64,000 bases of DNA from Chelydra serpentina (taxonomy: Eukaryota; Chordata; Testudines; Chelydridae): contig JBAIAC010000006.1 of the NCBI GenBank assembly GCA_037349315.1, positions 54,928,501 through 54,992,500 of the forward strand. The letters are read 5' to 3'. Below are positions 40,560-53,434 of this stretch, one piece after another. The notes beneath the pieces were generated by a model, which saw nothing but the letters and a program-made list of their open reading frames with translations, searched no databases and was not told the DNA's origin. The first letter of the stretch is position 1. Each line of letters begins with the position of its first letter. A program made the position numbers and the translations under genes.

Positions 40560-41485
40560 GCTTTGTTAGGTCCCACTAAAGTTCCACTGCTGCTGCTTTG
40601 ATACTAACTAACACACATCATTTTGTGTCCTCTGCACATTTTGCCTCCTCTCTCTGCAGCACCTTTTCCGAGTCACTAACAAATACAATAAGCATCAGTC
40701 CTAGCATGAAATCTTGGGGCACTACACTATGAACCTTAAACATAGTGAAAATTGGCCAAGTATTCCTATTCACCCACAAAAGCTTATGCTCCAATACCTT
40801 TGTTCGTCTATAAGGTGCCACAGGACCCTTTGTCGCCTCTACAAGTATTCCTATTGTTATTTTAGCCAGTTTGTAATCTGTGACATACTTCAGCTCTCAG
40901 CCAATGACTATCTAGCTGTCCTAATCTTGAGAGGAATGTTGTCAATGTATTTTTGATAGTTCAAATAAAATGTTAACCATGTCTCCTTTACCCACTATCA
41001 TACTCAAAGGATTCTAATAGATTAGAGAGGTTGTGTTAGTTTATTTCTATAATACCATGTGTTTTAAGATTTCAACCTGTTCACCTGGTATGGAAGTAAG
41101 ATTTACTGGTCTATAATTCCTATAATCACCCCAGTGCCTCCTTTAAAGACAGGTACAACATACACAACTTTTTAGTTCTCAACTATAGTAGCTTACTTAA
41201 GAGTAGACTTATTTTTGTTAGCAGCTGAGCACAGCCACTTCATTGTCCAGTTCCTCAGAACTTTTGAGTGTATATAGTCCAGCCCTGATGATGTATGGAT
41301 CTTTATTCTATCAGTGTGTTCCAGCACCTCCTTTATAACAGTGCCTCATCTTTATTACTTGAAGAGAATAAGCCTGAGGTAGGTATCTCTCCAATATCCT
41401 CTGTGTGGTGAAGACCAGTGAAAAGAAATCATTTAGTTTCTCTGCTCCTCTTACCCTGGTAATCCAGTGAATTAATCTGTTCTTT
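40560..41485 (-). mobile_element. Old CR1 fragment (antisense to the plus strand)
   Basis: Plus-strand phrases such as TGGGGCACTACACTATGAAC, GATTTACTGGTCTATAATTC and TTTAAAGACAGGTACAACAT are diverged counterparts of the same landmarks in the young CR1 at 10133-12178. The order matches, so this is the RT region of a CR1 lying on the minus strand. No open frame survives. A Penelope-like end is inserted at 40771-40841. Confidence 0.75.
40757..40855 (+). mobile_element. 71-bp Penelope-like end with a perfect 14-bp target duplication
   Basis: The insert 40771-40841 carries AAGCTTATGCTCCAATACC and ATAAGGTGCCACAGGACCC, the same terminal segment as the end of the 20024-21531 element. It is flanked by identical CAAGTATTCCTATT (40757-40770 and 40842-40855) and splits the old CR1, so it is younger than that copy. 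Confidence 0.9.
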
Positions 41486-41489
41486 TGCA

Positions 41490-42560
41490 GACTATGAGTC
41501 AGAGAATTATAATAGTGGAATATTTTGAAGGAACAAACCAACACAGCTTTAGTGACAATTACTTTGGCTCTGTGCCAGGCAAATCAACAATGGGCGCTAT
41601 CTTTTCATGAAGAATGCTTGTGGAAAAATATAAGAATAAAAAGGAAATCCCTGCATTGTATTCATTGACATTGAGAAGGCTTATATGACCATGTTCTGAG
41701 AGAAGTCATCTGTTGCTGTATGAGACCGAAACAGATACCTGAAGGCACGTGTGAGGGTGCTGTTACCATACTTCAGCCATGTGGAGAAACTGAACACCTT
41801 CTAGTAAGAGTTGGAGTACATCAAGGCTTGGTACTTAACCTCTTTTTGTTCATATAGGTGCTCGGTGTATTAGAGGGGTATCTTGATATCTTGAAGACAA
41901 TGAGACTGTAAGTCTAGAGGGACCAGCCACCAACAAAGATACAGAAGTTCAAGTACCTAGGTTCGATAACACATGATAATGTTGAACTCAAGAATGAACT
42001 TAACAAGCAGAACAGGAAAGGCCTGGAGAGAAGTGAGTGGAGTGACCTATGCTAGGAAAATGCCTATCAAACTGAAAGTAAGACCTACAAGACAGTAATT
42101 AGGCCTGCATTTTTGTATGGCTCAAAATACTGGACACTGAGGAAGAGAGGAGCAGATCTTGAATACAGTGGAAATGAAAATGTTAAGATGGATGCATGGA
42201 GTTGCAATGATAGGCCATGTTTGAACAAATGAATTGGGGAAGTGTGAAGCTGGTACTATTTACAGAGAAACTGAAGGAATCCAGGCTTAGCTGGCTTGGG
42301 CATGTGAAAAAGATTGGCAGAATATACAGGAAACAGGGCATTAAACTTAGAAGTGGAGGGTAAGAGAGGGGTTGGAAGACCCAAAACTGGATGAATGGAT
42401 ATCATACAAAAGGATCTGATTAGCTGCAGAGTTTCTGAGGAACTGCTTCAAGACAGACTGGGACTGAAAAGAAGGACTCGGCGCCAACCCCATATAGATG
42501 GGACTAAGGCTAGGGAAAGAAGGAAGACATAGCTTGACAGTACAGAGAGAACTTCTCAGC
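41490..42560 (+). pseudogene. RTE-like LINE ORF2 remnant
   Basis: Shifted frames read PGKSTMGAIFSMKNACGK, then IVFIDIEKAY, then RVGVHQGLVLNLFLF, the RT blocks of RTE-type LINEs. Near 42120, RPAFLYGSKYWTLRKR follows, and near 42280 SWLGHVKKIGR, the typical C-terminal RTE features. There are many frameshifts. The element directly follows the old CR1. Confidence 0.7.
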
Positions 42561-43763
42561 TCAATCAAGTTTCTACCCTTCCTAGTTAGATCTTGTTGTT
42601 ACATATAAGCAAGAGATTCTGTACTCCCAAGTCACACATTTTAAAGTATAGATAGACACAAAGTAAAATACAATGTGTTCAAACTCAAATGTAGGTGCCT
42701 TTTGTATGAAGGTCTTGCGTCTAATTTAAGTAATCTCAGCTCCTTACATTGCACTAATAAGTGAATGTATATGACTACTATTCCCATTAACATTAGCTCT
42801 TTTGTTTGTTACAATTTTAGTGTCTTTTAGAGACTACTGCATTTGAAAGCTGGCATACAAAATGGCACAGTATTGCATAAAAGCACTTCAAAATAGAATG
42901 TGGCTAACTTATCAAGCTCCCAGAGGAAAAGTAATTTTTAAAAAAAATGTTTCTTTTCAGCTTCAAAAGGAATATGAAACTAGTACATAGAGAGGTTTCT
43001 TGGTCATGTCTACAAATGGTAAACTTGAGAATAAACATTAAATGGTACACTTTTCTTGAAAATGGAGTCACAAACCTTTATCTTATCTGGCTGATGCTGG
43101 AACTCCAGAATTTCAGACACTAACTTGTCAATCTTGGTTTTGTAATATCATCTGGTGACCTACAACATTAAAACAAGGATATTCAGGCTTAATTCTTGCA
43201 CTAATGATTAGGAAAGTTATCAGGATAGAATGGACCACCAAAGCCATGCAGAAGAGCTGTAAAAAAGGTGATTTCTAAAGTTCTATTATGAAACCTATGC
43301 GCCAGTAAATATTATAGATGATTAGTAAATTTAAGGATTCGTATTTTTAGCTCTGAAATGGCTAAGGCAAGAGGCAAAACAAACAAAAGTTGTAAAGTTA
43401 ATGCATGAAAGTGGACACGTTGTTATTTTGGGGAAACTTACATTGAAGAAGATGAGAATGTATGTGCATGCATTTTACCTTGACACTGAGTTGTTTTTTC
43501 ATTTTTGTGTAATGTTCCTTGGTTAATGATCTCTGAAGAACTGACACAAGCACTTACACTACAAGGCATATGGCAAAAGCTAGTGATGGTCTCCTCATGT
43601 TCAAAAATGGGATTAATTCTTACAGCATTTTCTGTGCCACAGTTGTTCGGAGCAGGACCTCTATAATGCAGAACATTTTTGTTTTATATAAGAATCTGTA
43701 ACTTAAGGAACATAATTGAAAATTAATTTTAAAATGTGAAGGGAAAAATCATGAGCTGCTTAC
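42561..43763. other. IMPG1 intron, no recognised feature
   Basis: AT-rich. No element or exon recognised. Confidence 0.45.
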
Positions 43764-43940
43764 TCCAAATTAGTCTGGTTTTTGCATTTTCTTCTTATCT
43801 TAACAATTAAAATGATGACAAGAAAAACAAGGCTTAATAAGCTAAGAACCACAGCTTTTAAAATGAAGGGTTGTATAGGTTCTGAAGCAAACTTTGCACA
43901 GCGCTCTCCTTGGTAAAACCGGTGCCTACGTACAGGGCAT
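43764..43940 (-). CDS. IMPG1: IMPG1 exon: end of second EGF plus transmembrane helix
   Basis: Acceptor CTGTTTAG, 177 bp. AG from the previous exon plus A gives R, then CPVRRHRFYQGERCAKFASE, whose two cysteines complete a six-cysteine EGF begun in the exon at 46068. Next comes PIQPFILKAVVLSLLSLVFL and VIILIVKIRRKCKNQTNL: a ~24-residue hydrophobic helix followed by a basic stop-transfer cluster. The exon can end at a strong donor GTAAGC (after 43764), or the frame can run two codons more to TAA at 43760. The length is a multiple of three, so skipping keeps the frame. The human IMPG1 protein I recall has neither this EGF end nor a membrane helix, whereas its paralogue IMPG2 does. Confidence 0.85.
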
Positions 43941-46067
43941 CTAAACAGGAAGAGGGGAAAAGCAAAAATATACATAAAAATAAGACTGAGGGCAGGAAAT
44001 ACAAAATACTTGTGTCCAAAATACAGGGAAAACTGCCAACAAGTATAAGAACAGTTTTCTCATTGTAATTAATCAAAAAGAGTCTTTCCATATGAAGCAG
44101 CATGATTAATACATGGAAGAATATATCTTTAAGTTCATGATGATTAACAGAAAACAATTGGAGACTGAAGTATTCTCTCCCCACCCCTGAATCTTGAGGA
44201 AGTTTGCATGTAGAACAGAGATTTGTGGCTGATTCCTAGCTCTATAATGAGGCCAAACCAAACCCTGCACTTGAATGCCCTGGGAATTGGTTCCCTCTCT
44301 AGTAATATCTTTTTAAAATCTTCCCTACACATTGCTCATCAGTGACTTCTAACTTGAGAGGTGCTGTGTAAAGCTTTATACTACACTACTCTACTATAAA
44401 ATAAACCTCTCCCAAGATGTTGGGTGAGACCTCTGGTTTTTCTATGAGAATGTAGGTTCATAGATTATCAGAAGTGAAAATCAGTGAGGTTTGAAGTAGT
44501 TTTGAAAATGAAGCAAACATTAGACTGAATTTTACTTGCCTTACCAAGTTCTTACTTGGAAGTACGTCCATTGGGATCAGTGATCTGCTGTTTTCATACC
44601 TTTCTTGGTTTTGCTTGCACAATCTTTTAAAGTTTATCCTGGCATTATATAAGTATGTAACCAGACACAATTCACAGGCATTGTATTCATTATTTTTAAT
44701 AAACTTGCATTCTCATTATGTTTGTTATCTGCATTTAAGCTAAGCCATTTGACTCTATGGACAAAATTCTGATCCTGCAAAATCATGATCTTGGGTAGAT
44801 ATATTATGGGCATTAGATCCAAGCTAAGTTTATCATTGCAAAGTACGGCAAGTCTGCTACCGTGAGTTTGCATATAGGGAATTCAGCAGTGTCCTTTCAG
44901 AACTCAATCTGAGCTTCAAGCGTCAACATCGTGTTCTTCTCTAAGAAGCCAACAGAGGCAGAAAGAGTTAAGGTAACTCAACTATTGTACATTTTAAACA
45001 CTAATAGTATACAATGTAGTGGATAATTCCTCTACAGTCACGATGATATACAGAAGTTGTTCAATGTTCTTATTGTTTATAGCTGATATTGAATGCTCTA
45101 ATTAGCGTATACTGACCTCTTTAGCTTCAATACTAAGAATGATTGATTGGGCTAATAAGATCTGTACTCGGCTTGTCACCAGGGCAGTCAATCAACTGCC
45201 GGGTAACACTTAAGGTTCTGGACATCTTGTGTAAGAGTCTCATCGTCTTTGACCTACTGTACAATCTACATTCCTTTTGAACACTAGAATTTGGTGCCAT
45301 AAGGGGAAGTTTGTGTGTCTGGATTGCATGACATTCTCAGTAACTGGTCCACACTCCTGAATTTTCTCCCTGTGAAAATATTTATGGTGTCTGGTCACAT
45401 TTGCAAAGAGTTGCAAAAAACATCATACCTTCCCAACTGATGGAATCCTGGCTCGCTTGATTACTTTGAAAGGTGTAGGCAGCAGGGTGTCTGATCATAC
45501 AAAGCTCTTGACTGTCTCAACATATGCCTTGTAAGATGGCCAGCTATTATAGTGGTGGATGCCGTATATATATGCTTACAATAGTATTTTAAAATGTATT
45601 TCATACAACCCAGCCAAAAGTTAATTCCTCACAGAAATACCTATTTTACCAATAGCCAAAAATGTGAACAGATGTTATTTGATTTTCCAAAATGTCAAAA
45701 TGCTTGCATTTTGAAAATCAGGAAGAACCAAGAAGAATATAATTTCAAGTTATTTGTGACCTAGGTCAGTGATCCTTCCTTTCTAATAAATGTACTCTTT
45801 CTAATAAAGAACTAGACTGTTATGCCCTTACTGATATTGTGAAGTACTTGACTCCTTAAATAGCCCCACTGCCTTCAGTGGAACTATTCATGGTGTAAGG
45901 TACTTTGTCAATGGAACAATTTAGATCAAAATGTCTGTAGAATTTTACGCTCACTGGCTTGCACTTGATACTCCTGAAAAAGGGTAATCCCAATCCCAAC
46001 TCTTCATGTAACTGATTTTTCAGGAACTATTGTTCAGCAGTATTAATGAGAAATATAATTTGCCTAC
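43941..46067. other. IMPG1 intron, no recognised feature
   Basis: No element with clear ends. A phrase at 45858-45905 resembles small amniote repeats of the kind noted at 30310. Confidence 0.45.
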
Positions 46068-46278
46068 CTGCACACAGCTCCTTTTCCTGGAACTAATTCA
46101 CATTTTCCACCGTTAACACAAAGATGTGGCTGCATTTCACATAGACTCCGACATGGCAGTCCATCTCGGCTTGCATAACCAGATTTACAAAGGCAGTCTG
46201 CCTCTTTTGTCCATTCATTGGTTATGCACTGTGAAAATTCATCACATGCCATGAATTTGCATGGGTCCGCTCGATCAG
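46068..46278 (-). CDS. IMPG1: IMPG1 exon: EGF-like domains
   Basis: Acceptor ATTACAG, donor GTAGGC, 211 bp. With the G left by the SEA exon it reads [20 protein letters not shown], then [18 protein letters not shown], then [20 protein letters not shown] and PGKGAVC. The first block is an EGF-like domain close to human IMPG1 (DPCKFLACGEF, recalled). The second, SLC...C...GGKC...VC, provides four cysteines of another EGF completed by the next exon. Phases match both neighbours. Confidence 0.95.
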
Positions 46279-46679
46279 CTGTAATAAGATAGAGACATTA
46301 TTAGTGAATGCGTTGATGCATTATCCCAGTGTACTTGGCAGAACTTGTGGCAGCTACAGAGAACAAAAGAGATTCACTACAGCCAGGCTCCTTCTATATC
46401 AATTGGTGGGAATATATCTCAGCATAAAAGGATTCTGTACATTTTTCTTTCCTCAGATAGCACAGAAAATTGCGGTGTTACATTTTCTTGCACAATCTGT
46501 TTCTTGCACAAGACTTTTTTGCATGTGGGTGTTCTGATTCCATCATCTTTTACTTTTGGGGAGTGCTAGTACTATATTTGCACATATATACAAGAAATGT
46601 GATTCTTGGCACAAGTAGCTTGCAGTCTGATTAAGGGCAAGGAAAAACTACACCATCCCTGTGTGTAGTACATAGGGTG

Positions 46680-48395
46680 ACACTGCTAGCTAGAAATGGT
46701 GGCATTCTCTAGGGGAGATCCATGCATGAAGAAGGATAAAGGAGTCTGTGGTGCAAGTTGTGTTCTTGTCTATCCTCCCTGTTGAAGGAAAAGACCCAGG
46801 TAGGGACCATCGAATTGTGGAGGTGAATGTGTGGTTACACAGGTAGTTTCGGAGAGAGGGCTTTGGATTCTTTGACCATGGGATGTTGTTCCGGGAAGAA
46901 GGGTTTCTAGGAAGAGATGGGATCCACCTAGCGAAGAGCGGGAAGAGCATCTTGGCAGGCAGGCAGGCCTGATAATCTAGTGAGGAGGGCTTTAAACTAG
47001 GTTCGCCTGGGGATGGTGACCTAAGCCCTGAGGTAAGTGGGGGAGTGGGATACTGGGAGGAAACACAAGGAAGAGGGTACAAGACAGGAAGCCTCCTGGC
47101 TCATACTGAGAAAGTAGGGCAATCGGCTAGTTTTCTTAGGTGCATGTACATAAATGTAAGAAGCCTGGGAAACAAGCAGGAACAATTGGAAGTCCTGGCA
47201 CAATCAAGGAACTATGATGTGATTGGAATAACAGAAACTTTGGGGGAAGCGGTGGATGTGCTATATCTTGACTTTAGCAAAGCTTTTGATATGGTCTGTC
47301 ACAGTATTCTTGCCAGTAAGTTACAAAAGTATGGATTGGATGAATGGACTATAAGGTGGACAGAAAGCTGGCTCGATTGTTGGGCTCAACGAGTAGTGAT
47401 CAATGGTCCGATGTTTAGTTGGCAGCCAGTATTAAGCAGAGTGCCCCAGTCGTGGGGCCGGTTTTGTTCAACATTTTTATCAGTGATGGGATTAATTGCA
47501 CCCTCAGCAAGTTCTCAGATGACACTAAGCTGGGGGTAGAGGTAGATATGCTGGACAGGTAGGAATAGGATACAGAGGGACCTAGACAAATTGGAAGATT
47601 GGGCCAAAATAAATCTGATGAGGTTCAACAAGGACAAGTGCAGAATCCTGCACTTAGGAAGGAAGAATCCCATGCACTGCTACAGGCTGGAGACCGACTG
47701 GTTAAGTAGCAGTTCTGCAGAAAAGGACCTAGGGATTACAGTAGACGAGAAGCTGGCTATGAGTCAGCAGTATGCCCTTGTTGCCAAGAAGGCCAACAGT
47801 ATATTGGGCTGCATTAGTAGGAGCATTGCCAGCAGATTGAGGGAAGTGATTATTCCCCTCTATTCGGCACTGGTGAGGCCACACCTGGAGTATTGTGTTC
47901 AGTACCGGTCCCCCCACCACAGAAGGGATATGGAAAAATTGGAGAGAGTTCAGTGGAGGGCAACGAAAATGATTAGGGGGCTGGGGCACTTATGAGTTGA
48001 GGCTGAGAGAACTGGGTTATTTAGTCTGCAGAAGAGAAGAGTGAGGGGCAATTTGATAGCAGGCTTCAAGTACCTGAAGTGGGGTTCTAAAGAGGATGGA
48101 GCTCGGCTGTTCTCAGTGGTGGCAGATGACAGAACAAGAAGCAATGGTCTCAAGTTGCAGTGGGGGAGGTCCAGATTGGATATTAGGAAACTCTGTTTCA
48201 CTAGGAGGGTGGTGAAGCACTGGGAATGGGTTAGCTAGGGAGGTGGTGGAATCACCATTCTTAGAGGTTTTTAAGGCCCGTCTTAACAAAGCCTGGCTGG
48301 GATGATTTAGTTGGTGTTGGTCCTGCTTTGAGCAGGGGATTGGACTAGATGACCTTCTGAGGTCTTTTCCAACCCTAATTTTCTACAATTCTAAT
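46680..48395 (+). mobile_element. CR1 LINE with large internal deletion
   Basis: The 5' part (to about 47040) contains MLFREEGFLGRDGIHLAKSG-like sequence of turtle CR1 leader/ORF1. From 47132 the endonuclease start CMYINVRSLGNKQEQLEVLA to IGITET is followed directly by the RT block [16 protein letters not shown], so the rest of the endonuclease and the RT N-terminus are missing. RT and C-terminal blocks continue in shifted frames (47591-47995) to a 3' UTR and a degenerate terminus. It lies in an IMPG1 intron, antisense to the gene. Confidence 0.85.
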
Positions 48396-48886
48396 GGCTT
48401 TGTGCAAGTAAGGTGGTTTACCCTTTTAGGACAATCTCCTTTCATGAGGTGTATGAAACCATCACCACTTGCTGGTTTTCTGGGTTTGGGAAGGAGGCTG
48501 CTATGAGACACTGTACTGGGGAAAATGAAGGTCTATTGATACTAGAAGAAAGGACCAACCCAGGACTACAGCCTGAAGCCATATTTCCTCCTCCCAAGCA
48601 CCTCTAATTCTCCTGTGGATTGCCTTGCCCTGCTTCCTCCTATTGCCAGGTTTCAGCCCCAGTCTCTCACCAAAAATCAGCAGGGGACTCGGCATGAGTC
48701 TTCTTAGCATGACAAGGCTGTTAGATGGAACCAGTGATCAGGAAGGCTATATCCAATGTACATGTTTTGTGGTAGGAGTATCATTCTCTACCTGGAAGGA
48801 AGTATGGGAGAGGAGGAGGGAGTAGAGCAATGCTAACTCTTTAGCCCTGAGGATACAATTAATAGCAAACCATTTCAACCATAAGC
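48396..48886. other. IMPG1 intron, no recognised feature
   Basis: Moderately GC-rich. No assignable frame or element end. Confidence 0.4.
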
Positions 48887-49230
48887 GACAAAGGGTCCTG
48901 TGGCACCTTATAGACTAACAGAGGTATTGAAGCATAAGCTTTCGTGGGTCAATACCCACTTCTTCGGATGCCATGCGCGTTAGTGTGGGAAAGGCATGGG
49001 GATAAGCACGCAGAGAATGTTGAGAGGGGTAAAAGGAGGAAATGAGATCAGAGATGTAGGCATGGGTGGAGTGACGGCCTCAAAGATGCATATGAGAAGC
49101 CTGAACTGTTAAACCGAACTGAGAAAATGCAGCCTTTGCCATAGCTATAGAGATAAGCATGGGTCTATTGCAGAAAGATTAGCTATCAACAGCTCTTAAA
49201 ATGTCAGCCGGGGATGTTATCGCCACAATA
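48887..49230 (-). mobile_element. Penelope-like terminal fragment
   Basis: CGACAAAGGGTCCTGTGGCA, CCTTATAGACTAACAG and AAGCATAAGCTTTCGTGGGT are the reverse complement of the terminal segment seen at 40771-40841 and related to the 20022 arms. Sequence to about 49230 is probably more of the same element, but the inner edge and a target duplication could not be fixed. Confidence 0.7.
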
Positions 49231-49324
49231 ATGGGCCTTATGTTTATTTTCCCTAGAAAGGCAAATCTTTAGTTTCAAAAGAGGATTCATGTTGGACATC
49301 CTGTCTACTAACTATAAACCTGTT

Positions 49325-49438
49325 GGCTGAGATTTTCAAAGTCTTTAGAGGATATGGATGACCAGTGCCATCAATTTCTATGAGAACTGAACACTGAGTC
49401 CTCTCTGGTAGCACTGAAAATCTCAGCCATGCTTGAGG
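49325..49438. mobile_element. Small MITE-like element with 13-bp perfect inverted ends
   Basis: GGCTGAGATTTTC (49325-49337) and GAAAATCTCAGCC (49426-49438) are exact inverted copies. A related element with GGTTTTCAAAGATGCTGAGC lies at about 60503-60590. Confidence 0.65.
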
Positions 49439-52400
49439 GTGCTCATATCTGCCTATACAAGTAGTGAAATGGATTGAATGATCAATAGGTCTCTTTCAGC
49501 TCTAATCTTCTGTATAATTCCATGATTAGCTTCTCCTTCAAATCAAAGACTAGGGAGGCTGTTTTAAATCTATCTTTGGTACTCATAAGATGATGTCACT
49601 TTGGCATCCACTTCGTTATTGGAATGAAGAACTTCGTATTGTACTAAGTTTGAACCAAAAAAATCCCAACACATTGTGTCAGCAATAATAATTAAGTAAA
49701 TCTCTGTAATGGCTGACTGACAAATCCCTGTCTAAATGTAATAGAAAAAATTTCTTTACTGTATTAATTATTATTTTTGAATGAAAATTTAAAAAATCAT
49801 TTTGTAGCAAAGCAATACGTTTGTAAATCAAAAATTGTTAGCTCTTATTTTATGGAAAGGAAGTGAAATAACGTAAACAGGTTTTAGCCTGGAGTAGAAT
49901 ACTCTATCAGTGTTCACAGAGAAACAATTTTTCTCTTTAAATAAATAAATAAATAAAAAGCCTGTTAGCTACGGAATCGGAGCTGGATCCACTGAAATGT
50001 GACATCCTGCCATCCAGCATTTTACAAGGCTAGTTATTGACTAGATGACTCTTACTAGTATCTAGCTTAGCTTGCTAATAAGTAAAAATAAAGTAAATAA
50101 ATACATAAAATTGTCAAAATAAATTGAAACTTTGATTAAATATGGGGGAAAAGTGTGTGTTTAATAGACATAATAGAACTATAATTATGCTTAGACTGAT
50201 GGATTTTAAGGCCAGAATGACCATTACGTTATCTTGTTTGACCTCTTGTGCATTGCAGGCCTTTGAATTTCATCCAGTTACTCCTGTAATGTGCCCAATA
50301 ACTTGCATTTGATTAAAGCATATCTTCCACAACGGCATCCAGTCTTAATCTGAAGACTGCAAGAAATGGAGAATCCACCACTTCCATTAAAATCATTCCT
50401 GATGACACTGTACCTCTGCTGTGAAATTTATTCACTCTTCTTCACAAATGGTGGGGCATATATTCAGTATGCTTTTTTAAACAGTTAAAATTGACTTTTA
50501 CAACATGCAAGAATATTGCTTTTTGTGCTCATGTAAGGAATACCGGTCATGAAATCTGTTCACTAGCCATGAAATAAGGATTTACCATTCTTTCTGTTGG
50601 TTAAGGACAAAGTAGAATTGATAGGTTCACTTACTACTTTTAAAATCATCTTTCAAGGTAGTGATCAGACTCTTGACTGATTCAGGTTGGAATCATGTTG
50701 ATGCTACTTGGACCTTAAAAAAACATGCTTTCCAGACTGTGGGCAGTCCATTTCCATGGCTAATGAGTTGGGAAATCTGTTTATGAACAACTTATGAATT
50801 CTGGTTGTTATGAAATTGTTGTATCTTGGAATGCCTCTATCTGGATGTGGGCTCCACTATTTGCTGACAGACCTGTAGCATATATCTACCAGATGAGGGA
50901 CAATGGTTGGCTACAAAAATAGTTGCCTATTCAGGTGGAAACCTTGAGACAAAAGATTGGCTTCTACCGAGGCGAACTGGTTTATCAGAGGAAAGGTTGC
51001 TTGGCACCGTTGTCTCTTGGTAGGGATGTGTGATCACCTGAGGCTGATCAGGAAGTCACCTGAAAAAGGGTGCTGGAGTTTATAAAAGAAAGGGCCATTT
51101 GAGAGAGAGAGAGATGGAACACAGGAAGTTTGGGGCAGAAAAGAAGGAAATGTGAAGGCTTTTGTAGCAGTGGGATCTAATTTAACTGTGGATCAACCAA
51201 GGTAAGGGAAAGTTAGCTGATCTAGAGAGGGAAAGAGGCTCCATGGTTCTGAACTGAGACACTGAGCTTCAGGAGAAGGATCCCAGGCATTCCCAAGGCC
51301 TTTGTCCAAGCCCAAAGAACTCTCCAGAATTGTAAGGTAACTGAGGGAGGGGAAATGCATGCTTTGTGTCTAGAGCTGTATATTTCTCATGCTGTTAAGT
51401 AAAGAGTAAATTGTGTTTAGAGTCTTGTGCAAAGTCTGTGTGCTTTCACTGTCATGTGCCCCTGAAGAGGTAGACCAGAAGACAAACCAGAAAGCAAACA
51501 ACTTCAGTGGGATTCTGGGGAATGTGGAAGAGCTGCTGGGTATGCGTGGGGATATGGTGCTAGTTTCAGGGCCTAGGCAATTGGGCTGCGGGGTCCATAC
51601 TGTCCAGAGTGGTGTCAGACTTGAAGGCCACGCGTGAAGTGTGTGCTTAGAGGCCCAAAGCCAGAGATAATACCTGAACGCTGTCTAGCCCCAGCAAGCT
51701 AAGGATTCGTGGAGTTGTGTTTGGATCCCCTCACAGCAGTCTGGTGAATATTAAGCAGAGGGAACCTGACATCATGTATTTAAATATTTGTGCAACCCTG
51801 TTTTACTTTCTTGCTGGAATCAGTACCACTTTGTGATTTATACATGGAAATGGTGAGTACTGCAGGTAGTTCATTTCCCTCAGCTGCATCTCTTTGCAGT
51901 CTTTAAAGTCAATATTTACTCCTTCCTTGCCTTTTCCATAGCTCCATGGAGAGCTTTCCCTTTCTCATTTTATTTCCCTACATCTTTATCTCTTGGGTTC
52001 AGATGCATTTGCTTGCAAAGATACAATTTATATTAGCATCCCTTTTGTAATTGTAGTGAGAACTGGTTGAATACACTGTATTGTGCATTCGTCTCAGATT
52101 ACATTTGACTGTCTCCCTAGTTATCAGTTCACATTGCTGTTCCCGCATTATTAAAGGAATGCATTCTTTAAAGTGTAAATGATGCCGTATGGAGAATCAT
52201 GGGAGAACATTCTGTTAGAGACACTTCTGCTTTCTGAGTCAGATGCTGTCTTTTTCTTCTTTCCTTCTTTACCATTAAGGTTAGCCTCATGAAAGCAGGC
52301 TATATTTGAGCTCTTCTGCTCCTCCTACTTATTCCCCTGCTTATTTTAGCTTATTAAATGAACTTATTTTTCCTGAGGCATCAGTGGATATTTTAACTAA

Positions 52401-53434
52401 AATCTTTTCAGAAGGGGTCTGAGAGATCGTGATAGAGCTGTTCATCTAATTAGTTCATTGATTAAAATATTAACATCTACATTAGTTTCATGTCCTCTTG
52501 TAAGTTCCCCATTTTAACTAAAACATTTTAATTTCATGGAAGTGATTTTTTTTACTGTGATGTCAAAGGCCAGCATCAGTACCAAGGGAACTGAGTTCTA
52601 GCTAAGTTTTACTCAGTGTGTACATCAGCACTGTAGTTTTCAGGAGTTTGAAGCTATCACTTTTTAGCTGTTAGAGTTAGGCATAAAGCATTCTTCTGAG
52701 TTATACTGGTTCATGTTTTCCTGTAATGCTGTCATTTTCCTTAATATAATTCTGGCTGGACAATGTGACCATCACAATTTGTTGCCATATTTTCACTTTG
52801 GTTTGATGATTAAAAAAATACTTGCAGGTATTTGTGAATGGCTTTGACAGGTCTTTTGGCTGCTTCTTGCAGAAGGCTGAGATTTGTTTGTTTGAATATT
52901 TAGTTGTGGTACACCATTGTTTCCACTAGATGGCTCTCATTTTCACAAATGAAAGGGGATTTACTTGACTTTACTTCAAAAAGATTTAAACATGTTTCAA
53001 ACCTGTAGATTTTTTGAGGTGATTCCAATTTTTATGGGAAAGTAGTAGAGGAAATGATGGCATATCACTCTAATATTATGATGCTAAATGAGGAATGAAT
53101 ATGTCAGGAAACAGCATCAGGGAGAGATCTGGTTTATGAGATGGATTGTGTTCCAATCACTGCTGATGACTTTAGAAGTGTGTTGATAGCCTGATAAACA
53201 TTATCATAATTGGGAAAGTTTCTAAGTATCCCCAAGTTATTTCTGGTTGCCATAATTTCCTACTAAAATGAAAGATCAAGGGCAGTCTGACATACTGGAA
53301 GTGCAATATGAAGTCTTTAAAATAGAATTTCTTTTTTTCAGTTGTGTTGGGTAAAACCATCAATTGTATCAATGCTGTGAAAGGTCAGCTGTACATTTTT
53401 TTTTGTTTTTACATTTTTAGTAACATAATCTTAC
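49439..53434. other. IMPG1 intron; CR1-like fragment and possible LTR-like stretch
   Basis: 50196-50460 is a diverged relative of the CR1-like fragment at 26830. About 50990-51760 is GC-richer with a TATA-like TATAAAAG, a GA microsatellite and a later AAGTAAAGAG stretch, suggesting an unclassified LTR or dispersed repeat; no ends were paired. The rest shows nothing. Confidence 0.4.
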
